Source: Paralvinella palmiformis
Taxonomy: Eukaryota > Annelida > Polychaeta > Terebellida > Alvinellidae
Assembly: GCA_025642065.1 (NCBI GenBank)
Contig: JAODUP010000048.1
Span: 1 to 64,000 of the forward strand
Length of the DNA: 64,000 nt
Direction of reading: 5' to 3'
Under the pieces are notes generated by a model, which saw only the letters and a list, made by a program, of their open reading frames with translations, was not told the DNA's origin and made no database searches. The first letter of the stretch is position 1. The number at the start of each line of letters is the position of its first letter. The position numbers and the translations under genes are program-made. This document shows, piece by piece, positions 11,640 through 23,469 of this stretch.

Positions 11640-14600
11640 TCTTTTTAACTGCTCATTTGACGCCCTATATTATCGCCCGCTCCAGTGTTTCCCATAAGAA
11701 CTCGGTTTTTGCTTGTGTATGTTTTGTTTTATTTTATTTATTTTATTTAAATTTTTCACTTATTTTATTTCTATAATTATAATGAATTATAGTAGAGATC
11801 AGTTGCTTGCATTACGACCCTATGGTGATAATACCATTTGTTTAGCGATGCGCCCACGTAGTGGAAAACATCCAAAGCAGATTGGGTCTGATGCCAGTAA
11901 TTTGATCACTGTGCCAATAACACCATATAATGGCACAGCTGTACAAAATGTAAGTATTGGTCTTATTAACTGTCAGTCGATCTGTAATAAATCAGATGAA
12001 ATATCTTATGTTGTTAAGGATATGGATCTTGATGCTCTTGTCATTACAGAGACTTGGCTGACTGGTAATGTTTCAGACCAGAAGATTGTTGGTGATGTGA
12101 CTCCAGCTGGATATTCATTCCACCATGCAGCTCGGATTCAAAAAAAAGGTGGGGGGTCGGCATTCTTCTCCGTGATTCTTTGAAGTGTAAAACCCATTTG
12201 CGTTTTCAGGCAAAATCTTTTGAAAATTCCCAAACTGACTTTTATATCGGGGGGGATAAGTGTTCGTGTAGCTATTATCTACCGATTACCCCCCCACTAA
12301 AAAAAAATGGCCTGAAAGCAGCAGATTTCTTAAAGGGAAATTTTTCGGGATTTGTTGACCCCCTTGCTACCAACAGTGGTCATCTGTTGATCTTAGGTGA
12401 TTTCAATATACTTTGGGGGTTGCCAGAGGAATGCAGATACCAAACAACTGGCTGACATTCTTAGATCTGCCAATCTCAGGCAGCATGTCCAAGAAAGAAA
12501 ACACAGACATGGTCACATCTTAGATCTTGTCATCTCCCGTGATGATGACGATTTGATTAAAGGTGTGTCTGTGTCTTCCATGCTGTCTGATCATTTCCTT
12601 GTTGACATTAATGTATTTTTACAGAAACAATCTGTTTCACTAAAGATATTTCATATAGAAGATACAAGTCAATTGACAAAGAGGCTTTTCTTGCTGATCT
12701 GCGAGTCTTTTCTCTGGTATTGGATCCACCGGATGATTGGATCATCTGGTGGATCTCTATGATAATCAGAGAGACATTGTAGATCAACATGCACCTTTAA
12801 GGACAAAGGAAATGCCAAGCAGACCAATGCTTCCCATGGTTTTAATAAGAACATACAGGCTGCAAAGAGACACAGAAGGTATTGTGAGCGTCTGTGGATC
12901 AGGACCAGTTTTGTGTTCATTTTGAAATGTTCAAGGTCAGTAAAATTCTTTTTTAAAAATACCCTTGCCTCTGCTAAATCCGAATACTATAATAGAAAGA
13001 TCAAAGCATCCAAGGGAAATCAAAGGACTTTTTTCAGTGTTGTGAATAAAGTATTACAAAAAAGTCAAACTGTCCCCCCCCAAATAATATCAACTCAGAT
13101 AAAGATATGGCCCATTGTTTTAATAACCTCTTCTGTCAAAAAATATTTAAATATACATAGTGGGTTCCAGTCCAGCACCTTATCACAGGGTACACCTTTG
13201 GGTAGAAGAGTCCTGCATATCCATGATGGATACATTTGACCCCTTTTCAGAGACTGATATCAGACAGTTGCTAAAAAAGTCATCTAATGCTTTCTGTGCA
13301 GTTGATTCCAAAGGGCTTGTGAAAGATTGTCTGGATGTTCTGATAAACCCAATTACAAATAAAAGTTAATAAATCATTATTCTGGGTGTTTTCCCAAGAC
13401 CCATAAAGCTGCCCTTGTAAAACCATTAAAAAAAAAAACCACACTTGGACTGTAATTTTTTAAAACAATTACAGACCTGTTTCAAATCTTACATTTTTAT
13501 CTAAAGTTATAGAAAAGGCAGTTGTTTTCCCATCTAAACAAATATTTAATCAATAATAACCTTAATGAATCACTACAGTCTGCCTATAAAAGTGGTCACA
13601 GCAGGGAAAACAGCCTTGGTTCGAGTAAAAAATTTATATTATGATGTCAATTGATCAAGGTAAGCCAGTAATACTTGTTCTTCTGGACCTGTCTGCTGCA
13701 TTTGATACAGTTCCCATAATGTACTTTTCTCTAGGTTAAAAGACATGTTTGGTCTGTCAGGTAGAGTACTTGAATGGTTTAGATCCTATCTGGAACAACG
13801 CCCCCAACCCAGGGGTGTCTGTTCATGGTATTTTATCTGACATTCAGTTTTTTTTATCTGGTGTACCACAGGGTTCAGTTCTTGGTCCTCTGGTTTTCAC
13901 AATGTATACCCGTCCTCTTGGGATCATTGCCAGCGATATGGGATTAAATATCACTTGTATGCTGATGACACACAGCTGTATATATCACTGGATCCTGACA
14001 ATGAGTTAAATTTCTCCTCTTCCTTGAAGAATTTAGAACATTGTATTGCCGATATCTGGCTATGGATGACTCAAAATCTTCTAAAACTAAATGGGTAATA
14101 AAACAAATATTTTATATTTGGCATCCCACATTGTGTTAAATCCCAAGCATTACAGATGGGTGCCTCTTCGATTAACCGGGGCAGTAAAAAATCTAGGGGT
14201 TATTTTTGACCAATGTATTAACATGCATGAACATGTCACATCAGTATACCGAGCTGCCTACTACCATCTTAAGAACATCCACTGTTTAAAAGCATTCTTG
14301 AAAAAGAATCACTTTTAACTGTAGTTCATGCCTTTGTTACATCTCCATAGACTATTGTAACTCCCTGTTATAGGGATATCTGATTATAACATTAATCGCC
14401 TTCAGCGAATTCAGAATAGTGCAGCCCATTGTAACAAATACTAGAAAATATGATCATATTACCCCAATTCTTCAAAAAATACATTGGCTACCTGTTAGAC
14501 AGCGTATCCATTTTTAAAATTCTGTTAATAACTTATAAATCTATTAATGATATGGCACCAGAATACCTGTGTGAACTGGTTTCCCTTAGAAAGTCATCCC

Positions 14601-14950
14601 GAAAAATCAGGTCATCCAGTCAGATACTATTGCAGGTGCCAGTGTCTCGGGTCAAGTCATATGGGGATTGTGCTTTAGTGTTGCAACCCCCAATTTGTGG
14701 AATAAGTTGCCGGCAAATATTAGAAATTCGTCGTCTTTTGGAAATTTTTTAAATCTCTTCTAAAAACACACCTATTTAAGGTCGCTTTCACAGATAAATA
14801 ATTATTATCTTTTAAATCATTACAGGGTTTTTACAGACATTATTTGGGGTATTATTAAATTACATATTATTTGTACAGCGCCTTTGAATGGCTCCTGCTA
14901 GTAAGGGCGCTTTATTAAATATACATTATTATTATTATTATTATTGTACG
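11640..14950 (+). mobile_element. L2/CR1-type LINE, long but broken copy
   Basis: A non-LTR retrotransposon can be followed across about 3.3 kb. An apurinic-type endonuclease starts after the ATG at 11782: GLINCQSICNK, LVITETWLTG, then in other frames LLILGDFNI (about 12385) and MLSDHFLVDI (about 12580), the GDFN and SDH catalytic motifs. The reverse transcriptase follows: LLDLSAAFDT (about 13685), SGVPQGSVLGPL (about 13860) and the YADDTQLY box (about 13955-13985). The C-terminal region shows VKNLGVIFDQ (14190) and LITYKSINDMAPEYL (14525). At least eight frameshifts or stops interrupt it, several in A or C homopolymers. The 3' end, GCGCCTTTGAATGGCTCC then GGGCGCTTTATTAAATA and a (TTA)n tail at 14930-14947, is of L2/CR1 style. 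Confidence 0.85.
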
Positions 14951-15365
14951 AGTCTAGGAAAACTCCCTCCGGATAATGCTTTCCCCAACCCCGGAATACT
15001 CTCCACTGGAAAACTCCCCACGTAGGAAACTGCCCCCCTCTCCATCAAACATATAAACTAGAAATCAGTGATTATTACAATCAAACACTCAATTCACTTT
15101 AAAATAGTCCATGCACTTTTCATCATAGTTATTGTAAACAAGGGATAAAAGGAAAATCAACACATTTGATTTCAGTCCATGTATACGTGTCATCTATTAA
15201 CTGCAATCCATCCTTTTTATGTTATTGCAATTAATTGATAAAAGGAAAACTCGCACATGTGATCGAAAACTTCAATCGACTTCATGTTGCAATTAGTACT
15301 TTGGGGTATATTTAGAATTGCAATCGTCTAGAATTGCAATTTATATCATATGGTCAAGTAGTTTC

Positions 15366-15990
15366 CTAAAAGGGATAATCCACCATCAGAAAATATTTTT
15401 AAATATGTAATGCTTAGAACAGTAACCAAAAATTCCACAATAATAATTACGAAATGTACCTGATATAGGGAAATAATCCAAATTACTGGAGGACTGCCAT
15501 TACGGCTGCACCAGAAGCCAGATTCGAAGGCGGGAAGGAGAAAAACTGAAATGCTCTGACGTAACACTTGGCGCTCTCTAGACTGACGCGGATTATAGTT
15601 TCTTTGAGCGTTAATATCTGAGCCATTTTGAATCATCTTCCTCTTGTAAGGTTCCTTCTGGCTCAAATTGGTATGGTTGTATATCATTCATGACGGAATT
15701 TTAACAAGATAATGCCGTTTAGTTCTGGAATAATTCTTTGCTCACACTTGTTTACATGCTTTTGTATGGACTCTACAGACTTCAGGTCAACCAGATACGC
15801 TGAAGTGACGTCAGCATTCAGGAGCTTCCGTTCTTTGTCTAGCTTCAAAATGGTAGCGCCCACAGGCCATTAAAAGTCGATTAATCAGCACTTCGAACTG
15901 GATTATTTAATATGTGTGATCGTTTACACATTTTGATGATATTTGTGAGTATAGCTGTATTACTCCTTAAAATTTGACTATCCCTTTAAA
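15366..15990 (+). mobile_element. MITE family 1, copy 1
   Basis: One of three copies in the window (also 20217-20803 inverted and 52275-52868). The ends are inverted repeats: TAAAAGGGATAATCCACC on the left and GACTATCCCTTTAAAG on the right. Shared internal blocks include AATAATTACGAAATGTACCT, ATCATCTTCCTCTTG, and TGACGTCAGCATTCAGGAG at 15806. No transposase is encoded. It is presumably mobilised by an autonomous relative not seen here. Confidence 0.8.
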
Positions 15991-16280
15991 GAAACTAGGT
16001 GACCATTGGTTGCTAATAATTTCTGAGAACCTGATTTGTGACTTCCGGGGTCGGTGACCTCCTCCGGAGTTTGCTAGTTTACAGAATATAAGAGTGCTAG
16101 AATTACCAACATCGTCCGTGATTTCAACAACCGGCACACCCTCGATTATTTGCGCGGCATCGCCCACAAGCATTAACTTCTAACGCAGTTAAATATCAAC
16201 ACGACTTTGACGTTTATTTTTTTAATTTAATATTTAAACATAGATCAATTATACCAGTTACGGCGTAGGCATATTTAAAG

Positions 16281-16380
16281 GGTGTTTCATCTTTGGCTTC
16301 GCTTCATTGCCCTTGGAGGGCACTTGGTCCATTTAGCCTACCATGTGCACAAAAGTGGCCGTAAAACATAAATCATCATT
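16281..16380 (+). mobile_element. SINE family A, 3' tail only
   Basis: Matches the tail of the copy at 9371: TGTTTCATCTTTGGCTTCGC, CATTTAGCCTACCATGTGCA and CAAAAGTGGCCGTAAAAC. The tRNA-like head is missing. It abuts the inverted repeat at 16384. Confidence 0.65.
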
Positions 16381-16383
16381 ATT

Positions 16384-16502
16384 ACAGTTAATCTGTATAA
16401 TCAGGAAATATGTATATTACCTGAAATTTTCAGGTAATACGTCTATTGTTGAGATTTAATACAGGTAATATACATATTTCCTGATTATACAAATTAACTG
16501 TA
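16384..16502. repeat. long inverted repeat (stem ~38 bp)
   Basis: The left arm ACAGTTAATCTGTATAATCA continuing to AGGTAATATACAT-type sequence is repeated in reverse complement at the right arm, with one or two mismatches over about 38 bp. The loop is about 43 nt. It would form a stable hairpin and may be a small foldback element inserted beside the SINE tail. Confidence 0.8.
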
Positions 16503-16703
16503 ACATATATCAGCTTAATTTTAAAGGAAGCTTGACCCTTATGGATGGCTACTTAATTTGGGCCTTAGAATAATACAAAATGAATTTTAATGAGTAAACA
16601 CTTTATTTTAAGTTACCAAGTATGTTCATGATGTCAGAAAAGAACTCATTGTCTTGGGTGAATAGTTTCAATAAAGAGAATTTGATTATGAATAGGTTTT
16701 TTC

Positions 16704-18375
16704 ATGGATACTATCTTGAAGGAACAGATTTGGACAATCAAGGAAATTGGATTCCATTGCCTAATGAAAACTGTAAATCATCAGTTTGAGTCAGTGTTTA
16801 CCAAAGGGGATAATACCACCAATATCCCTGCCCTGGAAGGTGACCAATATCCGGATATACCACGGCTGTCCATTGACGTGCATGGCATGCACAAACTACT
16901 CACACAGCTCAAGGTAAGCAAAGCCTCTGGCCCGGACGGACTGCCCAACAGAGTACTTAAAGAACTGGCCAATCAGCTAGCACCAGTACTTACCATACTA
17001 TTCCAACAATCGATTGAAATCAACACTCTACCGGAGGACTGGCGCAATACAAACGTGACGCCTATCTTCAAGAAGGGGATCGCCACAAGGAAGTGAATTA
17101 TAGACCTGTCTCGCTCACATGTGTTTGTTGCAAACTCCTAGAGCATATAGTATGTTCCCATATACATGCTCATTTGGATAAATACAACATCTTAACACCC
17201 ATGCAGCATGGATTTAGAAAACGTCACTCATGTGAATCACAGCTAATAATCACTCTTCATGACCTTATGTCATATTTTGATAAGAAGATCACAGTCGATG
17301 TCGCCATTTTAGACCTAAGCAAAGCCTTCGACACTGTCCCACATGACAAACTACTCCATAAAATCTCCCATTATGGGGTTAATGGGGACCTACATAGCTG
17401 GATCAGTAACTTCCTCACATCACGCCACCAGAGAGTCGTAGTCAATGGTGAGCATTCAGACAACATATACGTGGCGTCTGGCGTTCCCCAGGGGACCGTT
17501 CTAGGTCCACTGCTATTTTTACTATTCATAAACGACCTACCATCTGTCGTCAAATCTCAGGTACGGCTCTTTGCCGATGATTGCCTTATTTACAGACTCA
17601 TCATGGAATCGAGGGACCAATACTTATTGGATCAAGATCTTGCAGCCCTCTCCCAATGGGCTGACACCTGGGGTATGAAATATAACCCACATAAATGCTT
17701 TATAATGACAATAGCTAACAACAAGAACCCACCTCAACACTTCTGTAGTCTATGTGGATCCATTTTAAAGCAAGTCCAGGATACTCAATACCTGGGAATC
17801 ACAATATAAAACGACCTTAGATGGGAGCGACATATTGCAACAACAACAGCTAAGGCAAACCGAATGATCGTTTTTTTTACGCCGCAACTTAAGTAGATGC
17901 CCTAGTCAACTACGGGAAATAGCATACTTTTCACTGATCAGATCACGGGTCGAGTACGGCGCAGTGGTATGGGATCCACACTTAGCCAAAGACACTCAAT
18001 TAGTTGAAACGGTCCAACGGAAGGGTGCTAGATTTGTTTCAAACAACTACAGACGTACTGCTAGTGTGGCTGATATGATCAATAAACTAGGCTGGGAATC
18101 ACTGGAATCCAGACGGGAGAAAGCACGACTCAATCTAATGAACAAGATAGTTGGCGGTAGGGTGGCGAAACCACTAGAGGAATACATCACACGAGGTAGC
18201 ACAAGGACGAGGTCAGTTAATAATGATAAGTTTAAACTGTATGCAGCACGAACTCTGGCCTTTAAGAACTCATTCTTTCCACGAACAATACCTGTGTGGA
18301 ACAAAACCCCAAACTCAATCATTTCTGACCTTGATAAAGACAGAGGTCAGATAGTCAACATCCTGGACTAAGTAA
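16704..18375 (+). mobile_element. jockey-type LINE, 5'-truncated, nearly intact RT
   Basis: The reverse-transcriptase part of a non-LTR element. Motifs in order: SKASGPDGLPNRVLKELA (about 16915), WRNTNVTPIFKKG (17040), NYRPVSLTCVCCKLLEHI (17096), HGFRKRHSCESQL (17210), LDLSKAFDTVPHDKL (17310), SGVPQGTVLGPLLF (17475) and the FADDCLIYR box (about 17570). Only three lesions stand out: a frameshift at about 17090, a TAA at 17807-17809, and a frameshift in the T8 run near 17875. After that the frame reads on to a natural end at 18369 (VEYGAVVWDPH...WNKTPNSII). Few lesions imply a young insertion. The endonuclease half is missing, which is normal 5' truncation. Confidence 0.85.
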
Positions 18376-18949
18376 GCTGCATGCGCACAACCACCCCGGG
18401 AAAAAGTTATACTCGTGAAGAGTTTCAACCCGTACTCAACCAGAATCATCAAGAAAATGGTGTCTCAAAATTGAATGTGAAATTAATTGATTGTCATCCA
18501 CTTAGACTGTATGTCGACATGGGTGTTGACAACATCCATGTTGTCAACATATCATTGTCAATATGATCATCGCCGACATCATAGTCCCAAACAACGCCAT
18601 ATTCAACTCATATTTGTCATCATTTTCCCGAACACACAGACGAACAAACAAACAAAAACGCACACACATTAGCTTATAATATAAATATAGAGGGGGGTAT
18701 TTGCTAGCGCTTGACGTAGTTTAAAATTGTGTTGAAACAGGTACTGGTTTTGTTTACGCGGTGCTCTGTTTTACCTGTACCCAACTTGTGTCTCGTTTCT
18801 ATATATATATCTATCTAGGTATATATTTAGTCCTTTCACTGTTTCAGACGGAGCAACAAACAAACAAAACGCTTGTGTGGAGTGGTTGGTGAGTTTTTAT
18901 AATTACAAGTTTGTTTATAAGAATAAGTTATATGATAGACTACAGTCGT

Positions 18950-20110
18950 TTCTTTAGATTTTTTTGTGAAACCATCATGTGTCAGTGTTTGTAGCTCTAA
19001 TATTAGACCCTGTAATATGACGTCGATTTAATAGACTTGATACTGAAACCCATCACAGAGCCAATTGGCTTTATTTATTTTGGCTAAAATATGTGAATCA
19101 AACAATAGTTTATCATCAAATAGTACTTCAAGATCCTTCTCGTCATATGTTATTTTCGGTTGACTGGTGCCCATATTATTATTATATCTGAACAATGATG
19201 TGATGTTTCTTAATTCAAGTTAATGTCATATGCACACATTTTTCAAGATGAAACTTTAGTTTTGACTAATCTGCCCATATATACATAGACTCAATATCCG
19301 ACTGCATTTGAGTCTGGTCTTCTGCTTTTAGAATGTGCTTAAACACCTTTGTGTCATTCATGAATACATATTACCATAAACGTGCAAATTTGTTAGCATA
19401 TCTGCAAGAATGTTTAAGAATATAACAAATAAAAGTGGTCCAAGGATTGAGCCCAGTGTCAGTGGTATACAATACATTATGATCACAAACATTTACTCTC
19501 TGAGATCAATCCAAGAGAAAACTCTTAGTCCAGTGTATCAAAGTATCATGGATTTTTGTTATATTTGCATCCTTTCTATAAGTTTGTTGGTAGATACTGT
19601 ATCGAAGGCTTTTTGAAACTCACAAAAAATAACATCTATTTGACCTCCTATATCCAATATGTTAGTCTATAAGTCCAATACTGTTACTCATTGCAATACA
19701 GTTGATCGTCTATTCATAACACCAGTTGTTTATTGCTAAATAAATTATAGGTCACCATATATTCCATAATACTGTCTCGTACCAGAGATTCCATTATTTT
19801 ACAAATAATACTGGTTAGGCTGACCAGGTTAATCCCAGTCTGTTTCTTGTCTCTTTTCTTGTATATTGCAGTAATATTTCCTTCCTTCCACTCCATTGGT
19901 ATGTAGATCTATTTCAGTGTTATTAAATGATAAATTTCACATTATCAGTTATGATGTAAAGAAATTAGTGAGTGTTTCTGCCTTATCCATATTATCTGAT
20001 GTCAATCCAGGACCCAGATCATTGTTCTTATAAAGATTTGTTTTGCCTGTCTTGGTTTTTGATTTTGAAGATGCATATCTCCAGAACTTTTGGGGTTTCA
20101 CAGTAATTTC
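18950..20110 (-). pseudogene. LINE reverse-transcriptase relic, minus strand
   Basis: The minus strand reads KPQKFWRYASSKSKTKTGK (about 20095), NNDLGPGLTSDN (20025), EWKEGNITAIYKKRDKKQTG (19890) and VSLTSIICKIMESLVRDSIM (19825). These match the WK-x-x-x-V-x-PIFKKG...NYRPISLTS-x-x-K-x-x-E region of non-LTR reverse transcriptases. Downstream fragments (VSFKKPSIQYLPTNL, MNDTKVFK-like) continue the order to about 18960. It carries many stops. Confidence 0.7.
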
Positions 20111-20216
20111 ATATAAGACATTAACTTAACTTTAATTATCAATGTAATACTATGCTATTTTCATCACTTGCTGATGTCAGCACTGTTACAATATATATAT
20201 ATATATATATTGCTAG

Positions 20217-20803
20217 CCTTTAAAGGAATAGTCCACCTTCATTTCAAATTTTCAGGACTAATACAGCTATGCTCACAAAATGTCCAGTTCAAAATAATCC
20301 AGTTCAAAGTGCTGATTAATCAACTTTTAATGGCCAGTGGGCACTGCCATTTTGAAGCTAGACAGAGACCAGAAGCTCCTGAATGCTGACGTCACTTGAA
20401 CACAGCAATTTTACCAGATGTCTGTAGAACCAATACTAACACAAGTAAACAAGTGTGAGCAAAGAATTATTCCAGAACAAAACGCAATTATCTTGTTAAA
20501 ATTACATCATGAATGACATACAACCATATCATTTTGAGCTGGAAGGAACCTGACAAGAGGAAGATGATTAAAAATGGTTGAGATATTAATGTTAATGACA
20601 TCAGAGTATTTAATTTTTCTCCATCCCACCTTTGAATCTGGCTTCCAGTGCAGCCATAATTGTGGCCCTCCAGTAGTTTGGATTATTTCCATATATCTGT
20701 GATATCAGGTATATTTCGTGATTATTATTGTGGAATTTTTAGTTACCATTCTAAGCATTACATATTTAAAAATATTTTCTGAGGGTGAACTGTCCATTTA
20801 AGG
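20217..20803 (-). mobile_element. MITE family 1, copy 2 (inverted)
   Basis: Ends: TTTAAAGGAATAGTCCACC on the left, GGTGAACTGTCCATTTAAGG on the right. Internally it is the reverse complement of the 15.4- and 52.3-kb copies: CCATTTTGAAGCTAGACAGA, CTCCTGAATGCTGACGTCAC and CAAGAGGAAGATGATT. The TGACGTCA octamer is at 20387-20394. Confidence 0.8.
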
Positions 20804-20879
20804 AACATTTTAGAAAATTACAGCAATTACACCTAAGGACATATCAAAATGTATATTGAACCCTATATAATTGTTCAAC

Positions 20880-21620
20880 ATACAGATGATACTTGCCACA
20901 AGACTTCATATTCCAGAAAAAAAACTTCAAAATTAGTGCTATTACTAAAGATGATAAGGAGCTGATTTCACTGTTCTCTGACAAACTTGTCAACAGACAG
21001 TGGAACCTCGAGAAGTTGTTTCTGTATAAATATGATTTCTTCAGAACTGTTGCGATCCATTTTCAGTACATACCAAATCAGTAAAATGTACACTTGATAT
21101 TCCGAAAGCAGAGAGGATCAACAGTCTTACTACAGGAACTAACATCAAACCAGGTCAGAAAATTTACTCTCAATGTATGGCCAGGTTATCATTGTTGATG
21201 GCAGTTGGGTGTCTAGTGATGACCAGTCTATTAACCAATTGATGATATTTCAGCATTGAACACCAATGCTACAGCTCTTGGATTTTCCCTACTAAGTTTA
21301 GTAAAGTCAGTCAGAGAGACATCTCATATTATGCTAAAAGAAAATGTGGCAGCAGTATATAACAATGTCTGGTTCCTTGCAAATTTTCTTGAAATTTAAA
21401 GTGAAAATTATGACTTTCACATTGACTTCATGAAGTCAAAAGGACCTGTAAGATCCTTTACTTGGGCTAAAAGTAAGGAACAATGTTGGATATCATCATC
21501 ACATATCCCATGGAAAACTGCAACCTGACCACAGAGACAACCTGCCAGTATAAGCTGTGTGATAACGAACTTGACCAAATTATAAAATATTTTGAGAGAT
21601 ATTTAAATACCTCAACTTGA
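20880..21620 (+). pseudogene. unrecognised coding-like relic
   Basis: Alternating frames give protein-like stretches: TTGTNIKPGQKIYSQCMARL (about 21130), DISALNTNATALGFSLLSLV (about 21250), ISYYAKRKC and SFTWAKSKEQCWI (21455). The D-x-x-LN-x-x-x-x-x-LG-x-S-x-L...Y-x-KRK pattern recalls transposon-borne proteins of invertebrates, but I cannot name the family. It has several stops, so it is non-functional. It may belong to a larger DNA transposon that also uses the adjacent MITE. Confidence 0.3.
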
Positions 21621-22239
21621 AAATGCATGTTTAGAACTTTATATACACATTATGTATCAAATAAATACTTGCACCATGTGTATGTACAAGTTTTTATAAA
21701 TTTTTGTCTCGAATCCGAAAATGTGCATATGTAAAAATTAATTTTAGTGTGGAATGAAACATGGCTAGATATTTCACCTACCATCTATTCCACATCCTGA
21801 TATGAACCCACAAAATAAAGTCAAAACATCCTTTTTTTTAGATTTCTGTGGTTAAATTCTGAGAAGAGATTATATATATATGCTTGCCATGCATTTTATT
21901 ATTAGTCTAGAGTACAGAGATTGAAACTGTACTGTTTGAACATGGCTAACTATCATGGTTCTGAAGATATTGACTTGCATAGTTGGTAGAAAAAAATTGA
22001 ACTTAATAAAATTCAGATTTGGATAGATATTTGAGACAGCTTTCAACCCTGAAAGTTTCATGTCTGTGCCAATTAATTAAAAAGTTATCTGAGTTCAAAC
22101 AGGGTTAAAAATTAAGCAGCATTATTAGAGGTACACCTCAGCACTTCAAAGTGGCATAACTCTGAAAATATTTCTTAGCAAAAGCTGTAAATTGTGCCTG
22201 GCCTCATGGTAGTTAATATATAAACAAAATTAATACAAT

Positions 22240-23035
22240 CTGAAGTGAAAGTAAACTTGTACAAATCTACTTCAGTGAGAAGTAAAACTACTTTCTAAAA
22301 GTAACTGAAATAAAAGTAGGAGAAAAAATGTATTTTAACACAAAATATGAGAATCAAATACACAGTGCACAAGAGTGAAGAAAATTCACTGCATCCACAG
22401 ACATGTCTTCCCACCTCAAGTTCATGCTGTGACTGCCGCTGTCTGGTGTTGCCTCCTGGATGGCAGTCAGTGGCCACTTGGTGAACTCAGGCTTGGAAAC
22501 TGATCAACAACTGTATGATATTGACAATCTCAGTTTTTACCAGTATTAAACATTTAATTACAATGAATCTTAAAAAACAGTTGGCTTCAGCTGGAATATT
22601 GTATAACAAAGTGAGCCTTCAAAAATAGATTGGCAAAATTATGACAAGACTTGAATATCAGTGAGCATCAGCGGAAACATGTCAATCAAATGCTATCATT
22701 CTTACAAAACTCACTTCAGTATCTCACCATATTAAAATATATTTGTATACCTTAAATTCATGACAGATACACAAGTTGGTGACAACTTGTAATGATAATT
22801 TGCAGCAACTGTATCAGTTGTCTCTTAAATCGTAAAACATGTTATGGTTAAATAAGTAAATAAAATGTCATGAATAAATGAAAGTAACAAAGTAAAAAGT
22901 TTTGTTACCACAAATAAAGCTATTTCATTACAAATAAAAGTAGTTAGTTGAAATCTTACTTCACTACTTCCAATTACTTGAAAAAACTACTCAAGTAGTA
23001 ACAAAGTAGTTTTACTTCATTACATGTCACCCTGA
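22240..23035 (-). mobile_element. MITE family 2, copy 1 (hAT-type non-autonomous)
   Basis: Shares order and sequence, inverted, with 45418-45995. Common blocks are CAAGTTGGTGACAACTTGTA, AAGTAACAAAGTAAAAAG, CAAATAAAAGTAGTTAGTTG, AAAACTACTCAAGTAGTAAC, and the left-end series of AAGTAACTGAAATAAAAGTA. Repeated short words such as ACTCAAGTAG and AGTAACAAAGTA at both ends are typical of sub-terminal repeats of hAT-type non-autonomous elements; the class is inference. No coding capacity. Confidence 0.6.
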
Positions 23036-23074
23036 TAGTTATCAGATTTATATAAGCACACCACCATATGTGTG

Positions 23075-23225
23075 TGGGATGCTCTGATCGAGTGGTTAGA
23101 ATACTGCTGCAAAACTTCAGATTGGAGTTTGAATCCAACTCATACCTGATTTTGTAGGCTGTTTGTCTAGGTAGTCATCCCTCGGCTATATGTCCTGGGT
23201 ATATAAATAATTCATTTGTTATGTG
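23075..23225 (+). mobile_element. tRNA-derived SINE, family C
   Basis: The head has GATCGAGTGGTTAGAATACTG (A-box region) and GGAGTTTGAATCCAACTC (B-box region), about 30 bp apart. The tail, CCTGATTTTGTAGGCTGTTT then CCCTCGGCTATATGTCCTG, recurs inverted at 33807-33988 as CCTGTATTTGTGGG...CCTCAGCCATATGTCTTG. It lies upstream of the glycosidase-like gene, probably in its 5' UTR intron. Confidence 0.6.
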
Positions 23226-23469
23226 TGTGCTTGTCATTTATACATCTCTGTTGTTTACGTGAGGTTTTTATACCGATATATTCTGTAATGTCAAATTTTA
23301 GCTAATTGCTGTGCATTTAATTTCTTTGCCAGTTATCCTTCTTATTTTATGAAAATTAATTTAACAAATAAAACATATTGCTTTGTGTGTGTGTGTGATT
23401 TTCTATAAATCTTAAAATGAAACTAAACAAAAATACATTGTTTCAGGTGGAGCTAATACTTTATACAAG

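Noticed and set aside
18700..18900. Possible first exon/promoter of the glycosidase-like gene (donor-like GTGAGT at about 18889)
   Set aside because: It lies 4.5 kb upstream beyond a LINE relic and a MITE, and only the donor-like hexamer supports it.
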